Shown: positions 19,077 to 28,895, counted from the first letter of the stretch. The stretch: 64,000 nucleotides of DNA from Weissella cibaria (GCF_004521965.1 NZ_SDGK01000054.1:28511-92510); one strand, 5' to 3'. Numbers and translations are program-made. Notes: generated from the letters alone by a model not told the origin.

Positions 19077-20519
19077 TTAACCTAAATTAAAAAGTTTTGC
19101 CACTTGCGTACGCCAATCCGTCACACCAACTGGTTGTTCATCCTGTGTCGTCGCAACTAACGCAAGTTCTTCAGGGTGCCAATCATGTGCGCCGACCGAC
19201 TCAGTGTTTGCTGCACCAATCGTCTCATCCCCAAAGTGCGTTAGTAACGTCGCGCGGAGACCAGACGGTGACTTAGCATACCCAACCAAACGCGCCAAAT
19301 CAGCCTGACGTTGTTGCCGACGCTCATTAAACATGTCTGCAATTTGATCTGCCGTTAGTCCTTGCTTGGTGTAAAAGTCTAACAAATTAGCCTTATCTTT
19401 ACCGATTTCATCTGTTCCAAAGCGCTTTTCAAGATAACCAAAAATCACTTCACGCGTTGGAATTGTACTATCGATCATATGAAATTGCATCGTTTCATCA
19501 CCGGGCACATACAACAAAATAGCCGCTGATTGCTCGCCATCACGCCCGGCACGTCCAATTTCTTGTAAATAATTTGCTAAGTCATTGCTCAAATGATAGT
19601 GAATGACATAGCGAACATCGTCTTTATCAATTCCCATACCGAAGGCTGATGTTGCTGTAATCACATCGATTTGTCCCAACATAAACTGTTGTTGAATGCG
19701 GTAACGCGACATTGTATCCAATCCCGCATGGTAAGCAGCCACACGTTGGCCGGTTGTCTCACGCAACCATTCGGCCATTAAAGTCGCTAGCTTACGACTC
19801 GAAAAGTAAACAATCCCTGGTCCTTTCAACTGCCGCACTAATTCAGCCAAGCGTTCATGCTTTTGACTTTCGTTATCTAGCTGCTCAGTGTGCAAATAAA
19901 TATTTGGACGATCCACTGATTGCCGATAAATAAACCAATCTTCTGGTACTAACCCAAATGGTGATGTGATATTTGACATCATTTGAGGAGTTGCTGTCGC
20001 CGTTAATAACAAAAGTTGTGGTTGGCCAAGCTTCTGATGAACCTGTGGCAGAGCCAGATAGTCGGGCCGAAAATCAGGTCCCCAACTCACAATCGTGTGT
20101 GCTTCATCAACAACCAGCAAATTAATCTTCACTTTCCGTAAAGCTGATTGGACCACCGTTTGACCAAGCATTTCAGGAGACACAAACAAAAACTTGTATT
20201 GGTTCAAGCCCCGCAAAATCGTACGGCGTGCATCTTGTGGCAGTGTTGAATTTAACGCAACCACCTTAGACTCACCCGCATAATTCAAACGGGCCACTTG
20301 GTCTTGCATCAAAGACAGCAATGGTGTCACGATAACAACTAACCCTTCGCGCAGATTACCCATCATTTGATAAATAAGTGACTTACCACCACCAGTTGGC
20401 AACATCGCCAATGTATTTTTACCAGCGGTTAACGCTTCCAACACCTCTGCTTGACCCGGCTTAAAGCTGGTAAAACCAAACTTGTCAGTCAATACGGCGG
20501 TCAATGCTTCCTTATCCAC
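19077..20519 (-). CDS. recQ: ATP-dependent DNA helicase, RecQ family (short form)
   Basis: 480 residues, shorter than E. coli RecQ and like Bacillus RecS. Motifs: PGQAEVLEALTAGKNTLAMLPTGGGKS (Walker A), VVDEAHTIVSWGPDFRP (DEAH), LLTATATP, VAAYHAGLD and ATSAFGMGIDKDDVRYVIHYHL, with the arginine finger QEIGRAGRDG. The HRDC domain is absent. Starts at GTG 20519 and overlaps ypbB by eight bases; GGAGG lies upstream. Confidence 0.92.
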   Translation of the reverse strand: MDKEALTAVLTDKFGFTSFKPGQAEVLEALTAGKNTLAMLPTGGGKSLIYQMMGNLREGLVVIVTPLLSLMQDQVARLNYAGESKVVALNSTLPQDARRTILRGLNQYKFLFVSPEMLGQTVVQSALRKVKINLLVVDEAHTIVSWGPDFRPDYLALPQVHQKLGQPQLLLLTATATPQMMSNITSPFGLVPEDWFIYRQSVDRPNIYLHTEQLDNESQKHERLAELVRQLKGPGIVYFSSRKLATLMAEWLRETTGQRVAAYHAGLDTMSRYRIQQQFMLGQIDVITATSAFGMGIDKDDVRYVIHYHLSNDLANYLQEIGRAGRDGEQSAAILLYVPGDETMQFHMIDSTIPTREVIFGYLEKRFGTDEIGKDKANLLDFYTKQGLTADQIADMFNERRQQRQADLARLVGYAKSPSGLRATLLTHFGDETIGAANTESVGAHDWHPEELALVATTQDEQPVGVTDWRTQVAKLFNLG

Positions 20520-21576
20520 GAGCAGCCACCTCCATTTTGGTTAAGTAAATTTCATATAAACGGAACAAGAAGAACTCACGCGGATCATCTGAAGTCCGCA
20601 CCGTTGTAAATTCCCATTCCTCAATTGGGCCAACCAATTTTTCTTCAAAGTAACTCACAACATCTGGCGTTAAGTAGTTTTTATAAGGAAAATCACGAAT
20701 TGGTAGCCAAATAGCCGCCGTTAATAAATGCTCACGGATTGTCCCAACTTTCAAGCGACGGCTCTTCACCATTTCGTCCATTGGACGTCCTGCGACTACA
20801 CCGTTGTATGACGCTTGTACGCTGTTTGGCAACAAAGGCCGGTGTGCAACTGAATCCCACAACAGTTTTAAGGGAGTATTCGCCCCGCGTTGTAGTTCCT
20901 CAGACCAAATAGCATACTGATCTAATTGCCAGAAATAAAAATCTTCATCCGTCCAGGGTGCTGGGAAGCCAAGTTGTTCAAAATTGAAGCCTGGTGTGTT
21001 GTGACCGACCCATGTGGCAACCAAACGATCAGCATCCGCTTGTGGCCGACGCTGTAAGAAACGCTGAATTGTTATAGCCCAAGTGGCAACCAGGCGTGGC
21101 GAATTCATATTTGCGTACCATTGCTTCACCGCCAGCATTGTGCGCGGATCGATTTGCAAAGGATAATACTTCTTATTTTCGTATGCGACCTCAGAGACGA
21201 CCTGGTTTGCTAGCCAAAAAGCTTGCATAAATGTCAGTACGTCATACTTGAGCAAAACAGCTAAGTGCTCGGGCACGTAATGCGCGGTTTGGTATGCCGT
21301 TTGCGCTGCCTGACCGGCTGCAGTCAACACGTACTGGCCTTCTGTCACTTCGGACAGTAACCCCTCAGTTACCAACGTTGCAATACGCTGATCAAAAGCT
21401 GCCCTATCTAATCGAGGCATCAAACCCGAGATTTGCAATAAATCATAACGCAGACCCCAATACTCCGTTGACACCGTTGCTTGACGCTTCAATAAACCAA
21501 AAATCACCCTGTGTCGGCGAGGTTCATCTGCCGAAAACAGGGTGATCAAGAAATCATTTGTCAACTGCTTGACCAC
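20512..21576 (-). CDS. ypbB: YpbB-like helix-turn-helix protein, RecQ partner
   Basis: About 354 residues. Paired with and overlapping recQ exactly as B. subtilis ypbB precedes the recS helicase gene. Soluble, helical, with a winged-helix look near the N-terminus (LRYDLLQISGLMPRLDRAAFDQRIATLV) and a C-terminal HTH-like part (SRRLKVGTIREHLLTAAIWLPI). Biochemical role unproven. The GTG at 21576 has its ribosome site too close; TTG 21564 may be the real start. Confidence 0.8.
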   Translation of the reverse strand: MVKQLTNDFLITLFSADEPRRHRVIFGLLKRQATVSTEYWGLRYDLLQISGLMPRLDRAAFDQRIATLVTEGLLSEVTEGQYVLTAAGQAAQTAYQTAHYVPEHLAVLLKYDVLTFMQAFWLANQVVSEVAYENKKYYPLQIDPRTMLAVKQWYANMNSPRLVATWAITIQRFLQRRPQADADRLVATWVGHNTPGFNFEQLGFPAPWTDEDFYFWQLDQYAIWSEELQRGANTPLKLLWDSVAHRPLLPNSVQASYNGVVAGRPMDEMVKSRRLKVGTIREHLLTAAIWLPIRDFPYKNYLTPDVVSYFEEKLVGPIEEWEFTTVRTSDDPREFFLFRLYEIYLTKMEVAARG

Positions 21577-21693
21577 CTCTCACTATTTTCTACTCAGTTT
21601 AAAGAAGAAATATCAGTCGTGCAAGCAATTTAGGATAAAGTGGCCGGTCATAGCGCAGGTTCTACCCAACAACATGACAAACCATCATTGAAA

Positions 21694-22272
21694 TTAATTT
21701 AATTGAGAATGAGTGTTCGTGATGACACGTCGCAAAGCAACAAAGACCAGACCGGCCACTGCCGTTAGGATGACGCCTTCAATCAAGTTAAACGGAATTA
21801 CCATCCAAAGCAAATATGTCCCTAGACCAATCGTTGCCTTAATATCGAAATTAGCAAACATCGCATACAACGGCACCGCATAAACATAATTCAAGATGAC
21901 CATCGCCAACGTCAATCCAACTGTTCCCAAGATGGATCCCGCGATAAAGCGTTTAACGGTCAACTCACGGTGTCCCACCATCAACATAATGACCGTCAGT
22001 AAAACGCCCATCGCGACAATGTTCATTGGTAACCCAATGTAGTCATTCACACCCGAATTATTTAAAAGCACCTTCAATAGTGAGCGTAAAATTAAAATTG
22101 CATAACCACTCTTTAGATCAAGCATGAGTGAACCAATCAAAACCGGCACAAACGAAAAATCAATCTTTAAAAAAGTTGCACCAGGTATTAATGGGAATTG
22201 TGGAAATACCATTAATACAAACGAAATGGCCGCCAATAAGGCGATAACCGTTAACCGACGCGTCTTGTTCAT
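21694..22272 (-). CDS. ribU: Riboflavin ECF transporter S component RibU
   Basis: 192 residues with about six membrane helices. The opening (LTVIALLAAISFVLMVFPQF), then ATFLKIDFSFVPVLIGSLML and KVLLNNSGVNDYIGLPMNIVA, are RibU hallmarks. Its leader carries an FMN riboswitch and a terminator, so it is switched off when FMN is plentiful. Binds riboflavin and works with the common EcfAA'T module located elsewhere. GGAGG precedes ATG 22272. Confidence 0.95.
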   Translation of the reverse strand: MNKTRRLTVIALLAAISFVLMVFPQFPLIPGATFLKIDFSFVPVLIGSLMLDLKSGYAILILRSLLKVLLNNSGVNDYIGLPMNIVAMGVLLTVIMLMVGHRELTVKRFIAGSILGTVGLTLAMVILNYVYAVPLYAMFANFDIKATIGLGTYLLWMVIPFNLIEGVILTAVAGLVFVALRRVITNTHSQLN

Positions 22273-22296
22273 GAAACAAATCCTCCACCTGGCATA

Positions 22297-22343
22297 TTAA
22301 AAGGCCGGTTTCTTCACGCCAGGGCGACGTAAAAAAACCGACC
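22297..22343 (-). terminator. Riboswitch-controlled terminator in the ribU leader
   Basis: On the minus strand GGTCGGTTT pairs (with G-U pairs) with AAACCGGCC, including an inner ACG/CGT, and is followed by TTTT just before the ribU ribosome site. This is the expression platform of the FMN riboswitch. Confidence 0.85.
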
Positions 22344-22359
22344 ATTACCAGTCAATTTA

Positions 22360-22487
22360 TAAGTTCTTCTGCATACCAGACTTTACTGTCGGTCATGGAA
22401 TCACACCATGTCAACCGCATTCGCGGGTCGCGGACTTACTGCATTGCAGCTTACCGCCGGTCGGGAATTTCACCCTGCCCTGAAGAT
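22360..22487 (-). promoter_or_regulatory. FMN riboswitch (RFN element)
   Basis: Minus-strand blocks in the right order: CAGGGCAGGGTGAAATTCCC, GACCGGCGGTAA, GTCCGCGACCCGCG, GGTTGACATGGTGTGATTCC, ATGACCGACAGTAAAGTCTGG. The closing P1 is ATCTTC with GAAGA. These match the RFN consensus upstream of riboflavin genes. It lies between the 22518 gene stop and ribU and ends in a terminator, so control is at transcription. Confidence 0.96.
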
Positions 22488-22517
22488 ATTAAATTATTGG
22501 TGTAACCTTACCACGCA

Positions 22518-23036
22518 TTAACCATCTAAGTCAACCTTGTGACGGAGTTTGTCATATGTGTGCTTTTCATTATTCAACAAATCATAAATCCGCCGAATTT
22601 GCGGTGCAAACCACTTCAGTGTCAAATCTTGGGTGCCTTGCAACGTTTGAATTTGTAGGCGTCCTCGAATTAAACCCGTATCTGGATTAATCGTATTCAC
22701 TTGATCCAGAGTCATTCGTAATGAATCCAAATGGAATGGGCGCCAATGTGCAAAATACAGCGTTCCTGAATCACCAAGCGCAAAAGCATACCACTTATAG
22801 TGGCCGGTTGGCTCACCAGCATCCGTCAAGCCAGCCATTTTAGTTAAAAAGGCCACCACAACCGTTTCATCATCAGCCAACGAGCTCTCAATATTTCTGA
22901 AATGCTTACGTCCTAACCAGCCCATTGGCTTCCACAGTAATGGCCAGCCAGCAACCTTGTGACTTTTTGCGAAATCATACATGCCTTGGCCAGTCTTCAT
23001 AAAATTACGACCCGTTCTTGTATCCGGTGTTGCCAT
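22518..23036 (-). CDS. Hypothetical protein, 172 aa (possible PH-like fold)
   Basis: Begins MATPDTRTGRNFMKTGQG; GGAGG lies upstream. The chain has a basic N-terminus (GWLGRKHFRNIESSLADDE) then a beta-rich part (ETVVVAFLTKMAGLTD, YKWYAFALGDSGTLYFAHWRPF, GRLQIQTLQGTQDLTLKW) and a C-terminal helix. The pattern 'DDETV ... YAFALGDSGTLYFAH' resembles bacterial PH-domain proteins, but this is only a fold guess. No membrane segment. Function unknown. Confidence 0.65.
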   Translation of the reverse strand: MATPDTRTGRNFMKTGQGMYDFAKSHKVAGWPLLWKPMGWLGRKHFRNIESSLADDETVVVAFLTKMAGLTDAGEPTGHYKWYAFALGDSGTLYFAHWRPFHLDSLRMTLDQVNTINPDTGLIRGRLQIQTLQGTQDLTLKWFAPQIRRIYDLLNNEKHTYDKLRHKVDLDG

Positions 23037-23098
23037 GGTCTATACCTCCATCTTTCGTGCGTATCAGCATTATTGATCAAACAGAAATGACCCGTTTG

Positions 23099-23712
23099 TT
23101 AATATTCTATCAGAAATTTACCCTTACAAATCTTCCAACGCTCTAACGTGAACGACTGCCCGTAAAAACAGTCAACCACTCGAACAACCAAGACTATCCC
23201 GCCGGTGACTAGTGGCCAAATAAAAGCCAACCCAGTGCCGATTAATTCAATTGTAATCAAGCCAATTCGACTACGATTCACCCGTCGCATCCGCTTTTGT
23301 ACAACTAGATTTGCCAGGTGCTTCGACACGATGTGCTTAAGTTGAACAACGCTCCCACCGATAAGACATAAACTAACGCATAAGTCACACTTGGCGCAAC
23401 ACTATTTGGAAATTCACCAAACCAGGCAGTCGTTATCGGCACCAATGACATTGGTAACGGTGTCAATACATTAATCCAGAGCAACCCACTATCAACTTTC
23501 TTTAAGTTGCTGATAATCAGATGGTGACTAACCCAAAAACTCACAGTAATAATAAAGCTCACCAAATACGCTAAAAAGGTGCTCATCCAGGCATCATTCA
23601 TAATCGCCGTCCAATTACCATGCGATGGTATCTTTAAATCCAATACCATAATCGTAATGATAATTGCGAAAACTCCATCACTAAATGCTTCTAATCGTCC
23701 TTTTTCCATCAT
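23099..23712 (-). pseudogene. TMEM175-family (DUF1211) potassium channel, frameshifted
   Basis: The N-terminal frame (from 23712) has the family signature RLEAFSDGVFAIIITIMVLDL and four membrane helices, then drifts into nonsense after VYVLSVGALF. The C-terminal pair of helices (IGLITIELIGTGLAFIWPLV and GGIVLVVRVVDCFY) continues in another frame to 23099. Adding one T near 23344 joins them (LFQLKHIVSKHLANLV) into about 204 residues, the normal bacterial length. Bacterial TMEM175 proteins are tetrameric K+ leak channels. A sequencing error is the main alternative. Confidence 0.75.
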
Positions 23713-23725
23713 CCTCTACTCCTAC

Positions 23726-23754
23726 AAAAAAGGACGGCCAAAGCCGTCTTTTTT
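23726..23754 (-). terminator. Terminator of the cvfB-to-rluB operon
   Basis: GACGGC (23733-23738) pairs with GCCGTC (23743-23748), extended by A-run/T-run pairing; TTTTTT on both strands. Four-base loop. Confidence 0.85.
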
Positions 23755-23757
23755 AGC

Positions 23758-24525
23758 TTACCAACGTCCTGCAGACTTTCGGTATTGCTTGCCGGCCTTC
23801 AAGGCTTGCACTTCTTCATAACGTAATGGGCGGTATTCACCAGGTGTCAACCCCGCTAAATCAAGCATGCCGTAACGTTCACGGGTCAGCTTCAATACTT
23901 CGTGGCCAACCGCCTTCATCATTTCCTTGACTTGGTGGTACTTACCCTCATGAATCGTCAACTTGACAATTGCTGTGTGATTCTTAGTATTCGTCGACGT
24001 GATTTCAGCACGAGCAGGCGCAGCCTTAAACGTTGTATAACGGCCATTTTGCTTTGTTCGCACCGTCACCCCGTGACGTAATTGTTCAAGTTGTTCGTTC
24101 GTTGGGATGCCCTTCACCTTTGCAACATAGACCTTATCGATGCGGTAACTTGGGTGCATCAAGCGGTTTGCAAGCTCACCGTCATTAGTTAACAGCAAAA
24201 CCCCTGTTGTGTCATAATCTAAACGGCCTACTGGATAGACACGCTCTGGTTCATCCACAATATCCATTACCGTTTGACGGCCCTTATCATCATTTGTCGT
24301 CGTAACGACTCCACGTGGCTTATTCAATAAGAAATAAACCAACTTTTCTCGTGAATCGATTGGTTCACCACTTACTTCAATTTTATCTGATGGTTCTACC
24401 TTGGTACCTAACTCACGAACAGTCTTACCATTCACTGTCACTTTTCCGTCTAAAATCAATTGTTCAGACGCGCGACGTGAGGCAACACCCGCTTGAGCCA
24501 TTACTTTTTGCAATCGTTCTGCCAT
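23758..24525 (-). CDS. rluB: Ribosomal large subunit pseudouridine synthase B
   Basis: 255 residues. N-terminal S4 domain (RLQKVMAQAGVASRRASEQLI), then the RsuA-type catalytic motif GRLDYDTTGVLLLTNDG with the essential Asp, and KVYVAKVKG. Modifies 23S rRNA. Last gene of a six-gene operon and six bases after the scpB stop; scpA-scpB-rluB order is conserved in Firmicutes. Confidence 0.94.
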   Translation of the reverse strand: MAERLQKVMAQAGVASRRASEQLILDGKVTVNGKTVRELGTKVEPSDKIEVSGEPIDSREKLVYFLLNKPRGVVTTTNDDKGRQTVMDIVDEPERVYPVGRLDYDTTGVLLLTNDGELANRLMHPSYRIDKVYVAKVKGIPTNEQLEQLRHGVTVRTKQNGRYTTFKAAPARAEITSTNTKNHTAIVKLTIHEGKYHQVKEMMKAVGHEVLKLTRERYGMLDLAGLTPGEYRPLRYEEVQALKAGKQYRKSAGRW

Positions 24526-24530
24526 AGGTA

Positions 24531-25166
24531 TTAATTATCTCTTTCTGCTGTTTCAGCTAACTCAGACAAATCAACGTCAAACGGTGATTGTCCGCTTTCT
24601 TCAGGCATTAACGGTAAAGCAACATCTTGCTTTGCCCGTAATGCATCTAGTTCTTCTGCGGTAACAAGGGGTGGCAATTCTTCTAAATCGCCCAAACCGA
24701 AGTAATTCAAGAAGTACTCTGTTGTACCATATAGAATTGGTCGGCCCGGTTCATTGGCACGCCCACGACCTTCAACTAGCTTACGCAGCGCTAACTTTTG
24801 AATCGCCGCTTGTGATTGTACACCGCGAATCTCATCCACTTCGACCCGCGTAATCGGTTGTTTGTAGGCAATAATTGCAAGTACTTCTAATGAAGCTTGT
24901 GAAAGCGCCGTCGTTAACGGTGCCGTAAAATAACGATGCATCGTATCAGCTAGCGACGTCTTTGTGACTAGTTGATACCGTTCATCAGTTTTTAACACGT
25001 CCAGCGCGCTACTATCATCAGTCGCATACTTCGCCGCTAAATCCTCAAGCAACCCAATCACAGCTGGCTTTGCAAAATCAGTGGCTGCCGCCATTTCTGC
25101 TACGGTGATACCTTCATCCCCAGCCACGAAGAGCAACCCTTCAATCTGCTGTAGACTATTCTTCAT
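24531..25166 (-). CDS. scpB: Segregation and condensation protein ScpB
   Basis: Starts at 25166 ([20 protein letters not shown]), overlapping the end of scpA by eleven bases; the frame runs further upstream only inside scpA. 211 residues with two winged-helix domains ([23 protein letters not shown] is the family hallmark) and an acidic tail. With ScpA it forms the regulatory part of the SMC condensin. Confidence 0.95.
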   Translation of the reverse strand: MKNSLQQIEGLLFVAGDEGITVAEMAAATDFAKPAVIGLLEDLAAKYATDDSSALDVLKTDERYQLVTKTSLADTMHRYFTAPLTTALSQASLEVLAIIAYKQPITRVEVDEIRGVQSQAAIQKLALRKLVEGRGRANEPGRPILYGTTEYFLNYFGLGDLEELPPLVTAEELDALRAKQDVALPLMPEESGQSPFDVDLSELAETAERDN

Positions 25167-25938
25167 CGTCCAGTTCCTCATTCTCATCATATGGCACGTC
25201 ACCCAGTTGTAACTGGATGGTGCCGAATTCATTTTCCTGTGTAACAACCAAATTTTGATGACGCACAAGTTCGAGCATCGCCAAAAAGGTCGTTACAAGT
25301 TTATCACGACTATCATCTTCACCAAAGAATGATGCGAACGTACGCTTTTCGCTAAGAGTCATATCTGCCATCATGCGTGACATTTGCTCGCGAATTGACC
25401 AAGTCTCGCCGCGTAAAGTTCTAGGCCGCACTTGCTTTTTCGCCCGATTAGCAACCATTTGATTGAACGCCAGTTGCAAATCAAAGAGACCCAAACTTTC
25501 AGGGAGCGGCGCCACCTCAATATCTTCCGGAATAGCCATCGGCGCCCGCGAAAATTGTAATTGTCGACCCTCTTCACGTTCACGCAAATCGTCAGCTACC
25601 TGTTGATAACGTTGATATTCTAGTAGTTGGGCCGTCAATGCTTCACGAGGATCCTCCTCATACACAAACTCCGCCAGACCCTGATCGTATGTCAATTCTT
25701 CGTTCTTAGGAATCAAATATGCAGATTTAATCGACATCAAAGTTGCAGCCATTACCAAAAACTCGCCTGCAATATCTAAATTGCGTTCTTCGGCTTGATG
25801 CAAAAAATCTAAATATTGCTCAGTGATGGCCACGATGGGGATATCTAAAATATCCATTTCATTTACTTTAATTAGATGGAGTAATAAATCAAGTGGGCCA
25901 TCGAACTCATCCAAATGATAGGTTACTGCTTCAGCCAT
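25156..25938 (-). CDS. scpA: Segregation and condensation protein ScpA (kleisin)
   Basis: 260 residues. The kleisin N-terminal helix is [29 protein letters not shown], followed by [19 protein letters not shown] and a C-terminal winged helix. It bridges the SMC heads. Overlaps ribT at its start and scpB at its end, so translation is coupled throughout. Confidence 0.95.
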   Translation of the reverse strand: MAEAVTYHLDEFDGPLDLLLHLIKVNEMDILDIPIVAITEQYLDFLHQAEERNLDIAGEFLVMAATLMSIKSAYLIPKNEELTYDQGLAEFVYEEDPREALTAQLLEYQRYQQVADDLREREEGRQLQFSRAPMAIPEDIEVAPLPESLGLFDLQLAFNQMVANRAKKQVRPRTLRGETWSIREQMSRMMADMTLSEKRTFASFFGEDDSRDKLVTTFLAMLELVRHQNLVVTQENEFGTIQLQLGDVPYDENEELDDEE

Positions 25939-26302
25939 TCGCTAGTTTCCGCCATTCCGTTAAAATCGGTTGAGTTGCAATGGTGCCCACTAGCACTTTT
26001 TCTGCATACCGCATTTGCAGCGCTTCATAGATTTCTGCACCAACCTGATTACGTTCATTTTCGGCAACTTCAGGGCCAAAAACCACTAAACGTAATACCG
26101 CGGAGTCGAAAATCTTCTCGATACCAACCACTGCCACGTAATGCTGGGTTATTGGAGACTGCCACAACAAAATGTCTCGGCAATTGTCAGCTTGATACCA
26201 TTCAATCTCACGTTGCACCGATGCAACATCGTGTAGGCGTGGCAAATATGAAAGCAAGCCCATTGCAATTTTGGGTTGATCTTTTCGAACAACGACTAAC
26301 AT
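25931..26302 (-). CDS. ribT: RibT-like GNAT N-acetyltransferase
   Basis: 123 residues, MLVVVRKDQPKIAMGLLSYL. Length and position, directly upstream of scpA, match B. subtilis ribT, a predicted GNAT acetyltransferase whose substrate is not settled. The chain alternates strands and helices (HYVAVVGIEKIFDSAVLRLVVFGP), and ends with a helix. The AcCoA-binding motif is not obvious by eye, so the assignment rests mostly on synteny. Confidence 0.7.
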   Translation of the reverse strand: MLVVVRKDQPKIAMGLLSYLPRLHDVASVQREIEWYQADNCRDILLWQSPITQHYVAVVGIEKIFDSAVLRLVVFGPEVAENERNQVGAEIYEALQMRYAEKVLVGTIATQPILTEWRKLANG

Positions 26303-26315
26303 GTTGCCTCCTTAA

Positions 26316-27227
26316 TCAAGCGCGCGGGTGACTCTTTTGATACACCTCAGTCAAACGCTTATTTGAAATATGTGTATAAATTTGGGTCGTAGATATGTCA
26401 GCATGCCCCAGTAATTCTTGCACAATGCGTAAATCTGCCCCATTTTCCAAAATATGAGTAGCAAAAGAGTGACGTAAGGTGTGTGGTGACACATCTTTAG
26501 TAATACCCGCAGCTATCACCCACTGTTTAATGAGTTTCCACACACCCTGTCGCGTCAATTGGTGACCATGATCGTTTAGGAAAATCACCTGTTCATCCTG
26601 CTGTCGGCCAAGAAAGGGGCGTCCAGCCGCTAAATAACGTTGTAGCCAATGCGTCGCAACATCACCAATCGGAATAATACGTTCTTTATCACCTTTTCCG
26701 ATCGTTTGAATCAATCCTAAGTCGAGGTGTAAATTATCCAAACGCAAATTCACTAGTTCACTCACGCGCAAGCCAGTGGCATACATCACTTCTAACATCG
26801 TTCGATTGCGCAGACCCAACGTTGTATTGGTATCTGGTACCGCCAACAGCGCTTCCACTTCGCTCAATGTTAAGACAGCTGGTAAATGCTGTGCCTTTTT
26901 GGGTGGATCAACTTGGGTCATCGGATTCGTTGTTGTCCAACCACTATCAGTTGCAAATTGAAAAAACTTCCTTAAAGTCGACACCATGTGAATCACAGAG
27001 TTCCGTGACTTCCCCTGTATTTCCATTTCACCTAGAAAAGCCATTATCGTAAAACGATCAACTCGAGTGAGTGGCAATGATTTTTCCTTGTCGATTAAAT
27101 AAGTAAAAAAATGTGTCAAATCTTGCCGGTATGATGTACGCGTGTTGGCCGACAACCCCCGCTCTACCGTCAAATAGCGCAGGTAGTCAACCATATTATC
27201 TTCGTATGGACCTACCTGTTTGGACAT
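26316..27227 (-). CDS. xerD: Tyrosine recombinase XerD
   Basis: From ATG 27227 (MSKQVGPYEDNMVDYLRYL), one base after the cvfB stop, 303 residues. The catalytic set is visible: first Arg in ATGLRVSELVNL, Lys in TIGKGDKER, HTLRHSFATH (His and second Arg), His in LLGHADISTTQ and the nucleophile Tyr in IYTHIS. Resolves chromosome dimers at dif together with a partner. Belongs to the cvfB-xerD-ribT-scpAB-rluB operon. Confidence 0.95.
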   Translation of the reverse strand: MSKQVGPYEDNMVDYLRYLTVERGLSANTRTSYRQDLTHFFTYLIDKEKSLPLTRVDRFTIMAFLGEMEIQGKSRNSVIHMVSTLRKFFQFATDSGWTTTNPMTQVDPPKKAQHLPAVLTLSEVEALLAVPDTNTTLGLRNRTMLEVMYATGLRVSELVNLRLDNLHLDLGLIQTIGKGDKERIIPIGDVATHWLQRYLAAGRPFLGRQQDEQVIFLNDHGHQLTRQGVWKLIKQWVIAAGITKDVSPHTLRHSFATHILENGADLRIVQELLGHADISTTQIYTHISNKRLTEVYQKSHPRA

Positions 27228-27228
27228 C

Positions 27229-28104
27229 TTACTCGCCGTCACTCTCTTCAATCAAGAACAGCCCATTTTCGTTTTGGGTAATCTTGCGTTGCTTGTACAA
27301 GTTTCCAACCGCCCGCTTGAACTGTGACTTTGACATACCAAAATACTTCTTAATTTGCTTTGGGTCTGACTTGTCTGTAAATGGCAAGCTCTTTGTTGAT
27401 GAACGCTGTAACAACGTCAACAACATCGCTGCATCATCAGAAATTGCCTCATATGCACGTGGTCGTAACGACAAGTTCAAGACACCATCATCACGGACAC
27501 CGATAACACGCGCATCGACTTCCTCACCAAGACGAGGTTCGCGTTGACGTTCATCCGGGTGAATAAAGCCAAAGTTATAGTCCGGTGTAATGACCAGCGT
27601 ACCAACCATCTTTAAACGGTAAACCGTCGCTTTAACCTGCTTGTTCTTCATATCTGTCTTAGCTGGAATACGTACTGCTTGCAAGATGTCTGACGAAGCA
27701 AGTTCACCCCACAAACGATCCTTCTTATCAATACGCAATGTAATCATCAACTTGTCACCACGTTGAGGCCACAATTCTTTAATCGTTGGCAACTCGTCCA
27801 ACGACACAACAACATCCTTATTTGGTAACCCAATATTGACAAACACGCCCAAATCACGTCGGACATCCGTTACAGTGCCCCAAGCAAAATGCCCCAAGCG
27901 AACGACTGGAATATTTTTTGTGATTTGCAAATTATGCTTCTCATTTTCGTAAGCAAACCCTGAAACAACGCCACCAACCTTAAGTGGCTTCAACAATTCC
28001 GCCTTGTCGATTTCATACGTTAAACCATCAACTTGTGCGAAATAGTACTTGTCATTTTCATCTGTCACCTTAGCTGAGATGATATCGCCAATTTTGTGTG
28101 TCAT
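27229..28104 (-). CDS. cvfB: RNA-binding virulence regulator B family protein CvfB
   Basis: 291 residues from ATG 28104 (MTHKIGDIISAKVTDENDKYY), which has GGAG nine bases upstream. Three S1-like OB domains (for example HFAWGTVTDVRRDLGVFVNIGLP and VTPDYNFGFIHPDERQREPRLGEEV), then a C-terminal winged helix (KSDPKQIKKYFGMSKSQFKRAVGNLYK). Binds RNA; affects virulence gene expression in Staphylococcus. First gene of the operon. Confidence 0.92.
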   Translation of the reverse strand: MTHKIGDIISAKVTDENDKYYFAQVDGLTYEIDKAELLKPLKVGGVVSGFAYENEKHNLQITKNIPVVRLGHFAWGTVTDVRRDLGVFVNIGLPNKDVVVSLDELPTIKELWPQRGDKLMITLRIDKKDRLWGELASSDILQAVRIPAKTDMKNKQVKATVYRLKMVGTLVITPDYNFGFIHPDERQREPRLGEEVDARVIGVRDDGVLNLSLRPRAYEAISDDAAMLLTLLQRSSTKSLPFTDKSDPKQIKKYFGMSKSQFKRAVGNLYKQRKITQNENGLFLIEESDGE

Positions 28105-28335
28105 ATTTATTTTCTCCATATATCTCTTTACATCAGCTGCATCAACCACTCACAGGTCGTCCGATGCCACAGCGCTGGCAAAGCCGTTTTCACTGACATG
28201 CCGTCAGTCAACCTATTTTCTGTCTGAACTCTAGTTTACCAGATGCCCGTGATAATATGTAAACTAATTCTGCATTTTTGCACAATTTTTGTTAAACTAA
28301 GTAGACATTAAATTTTGAAAGCGAGATTTCCCCTC

Positions 28336-28887
28336 ATGAAGGCAGTTGGAATGGAACCCCAAGTCTTGATCGACATTCTGGTCGGTGCCAAGATTGGCGT
28401 TGTTTACCCCTTTGGAACTGATCACCGCGGTGATTTAGTTGTTACATCATACGCACTTAAGCAAGCTGGTTTACCATCAAGTATGGCCGGTGCTGTTGTG
28501 CAATTGGAAGACGTTGAAGAAACGGCCCCAGGCAACTTTGTTTGGAAGTTCAACCCAGACGTGACGTTGATTCGTCCTTTTAAGGTCCACGGCACAATGG
28601 AATTGTTCGATGTCGATGGTGACTTGATTCACGCTGAACCAACAAACTGGTTCAACGTCGAAAGGGAGAACGAAGGCCACGCGAAGATTGCTGCCTGGAT
28701 GGACAGCTACGTAGCTACGCACCCTGACATCGACCGTATTCCTCGCGCCGAAATTCCTGACGATATCGCTGCATTGGCTATTTCATTCGATGAATGGCGT
28801 GAAGACTACTTCAACTTCTTGTTTAAGCCATTGAAGGCGCAAAAGCAAGAATTGCGTACAAAGCGCTACGATGTTGACCCATTGTAA
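28336..28887 (+). CDS. Conserved-looking hypothetical protein, about 183 aa
   Basis: Reads MKAVGMEPQVLIDILVGAKIG from ATG 28336. A TTG at 28315 would add seven residues but has no ribosome site. Soluble, with VVYPFGTDHRGDLVVTSYAL, AGAVVQLEDVEETAPGNFVWKF and an acidic C-terminal helix ending KRYDVDPL. The codon use (AAG/TTG-rich) resembles the highly expressed genes here. Single plus-strand unit divergent from cvfB and closed by a shared terminator. I know no family. Confidence 0.75.
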   Translation: MKAVGMEPQVLIDILVGAKIGVVYPFGTDHRGDLVVTSYALKQAGLPSSMAGAVVQLEDVEETAPGNFVWKFNPDVTLIRPFKVHGTMELFDVDGDLIHAEPTNWFNVERENEGHAKIAAWMDSYVATHPDIDRIPRAEIPDDIAALAISFDEWREDYFNFLFKPLKAQKQELRTKRYDVDPL

Positions 28888-28895
28888 GCATATTT

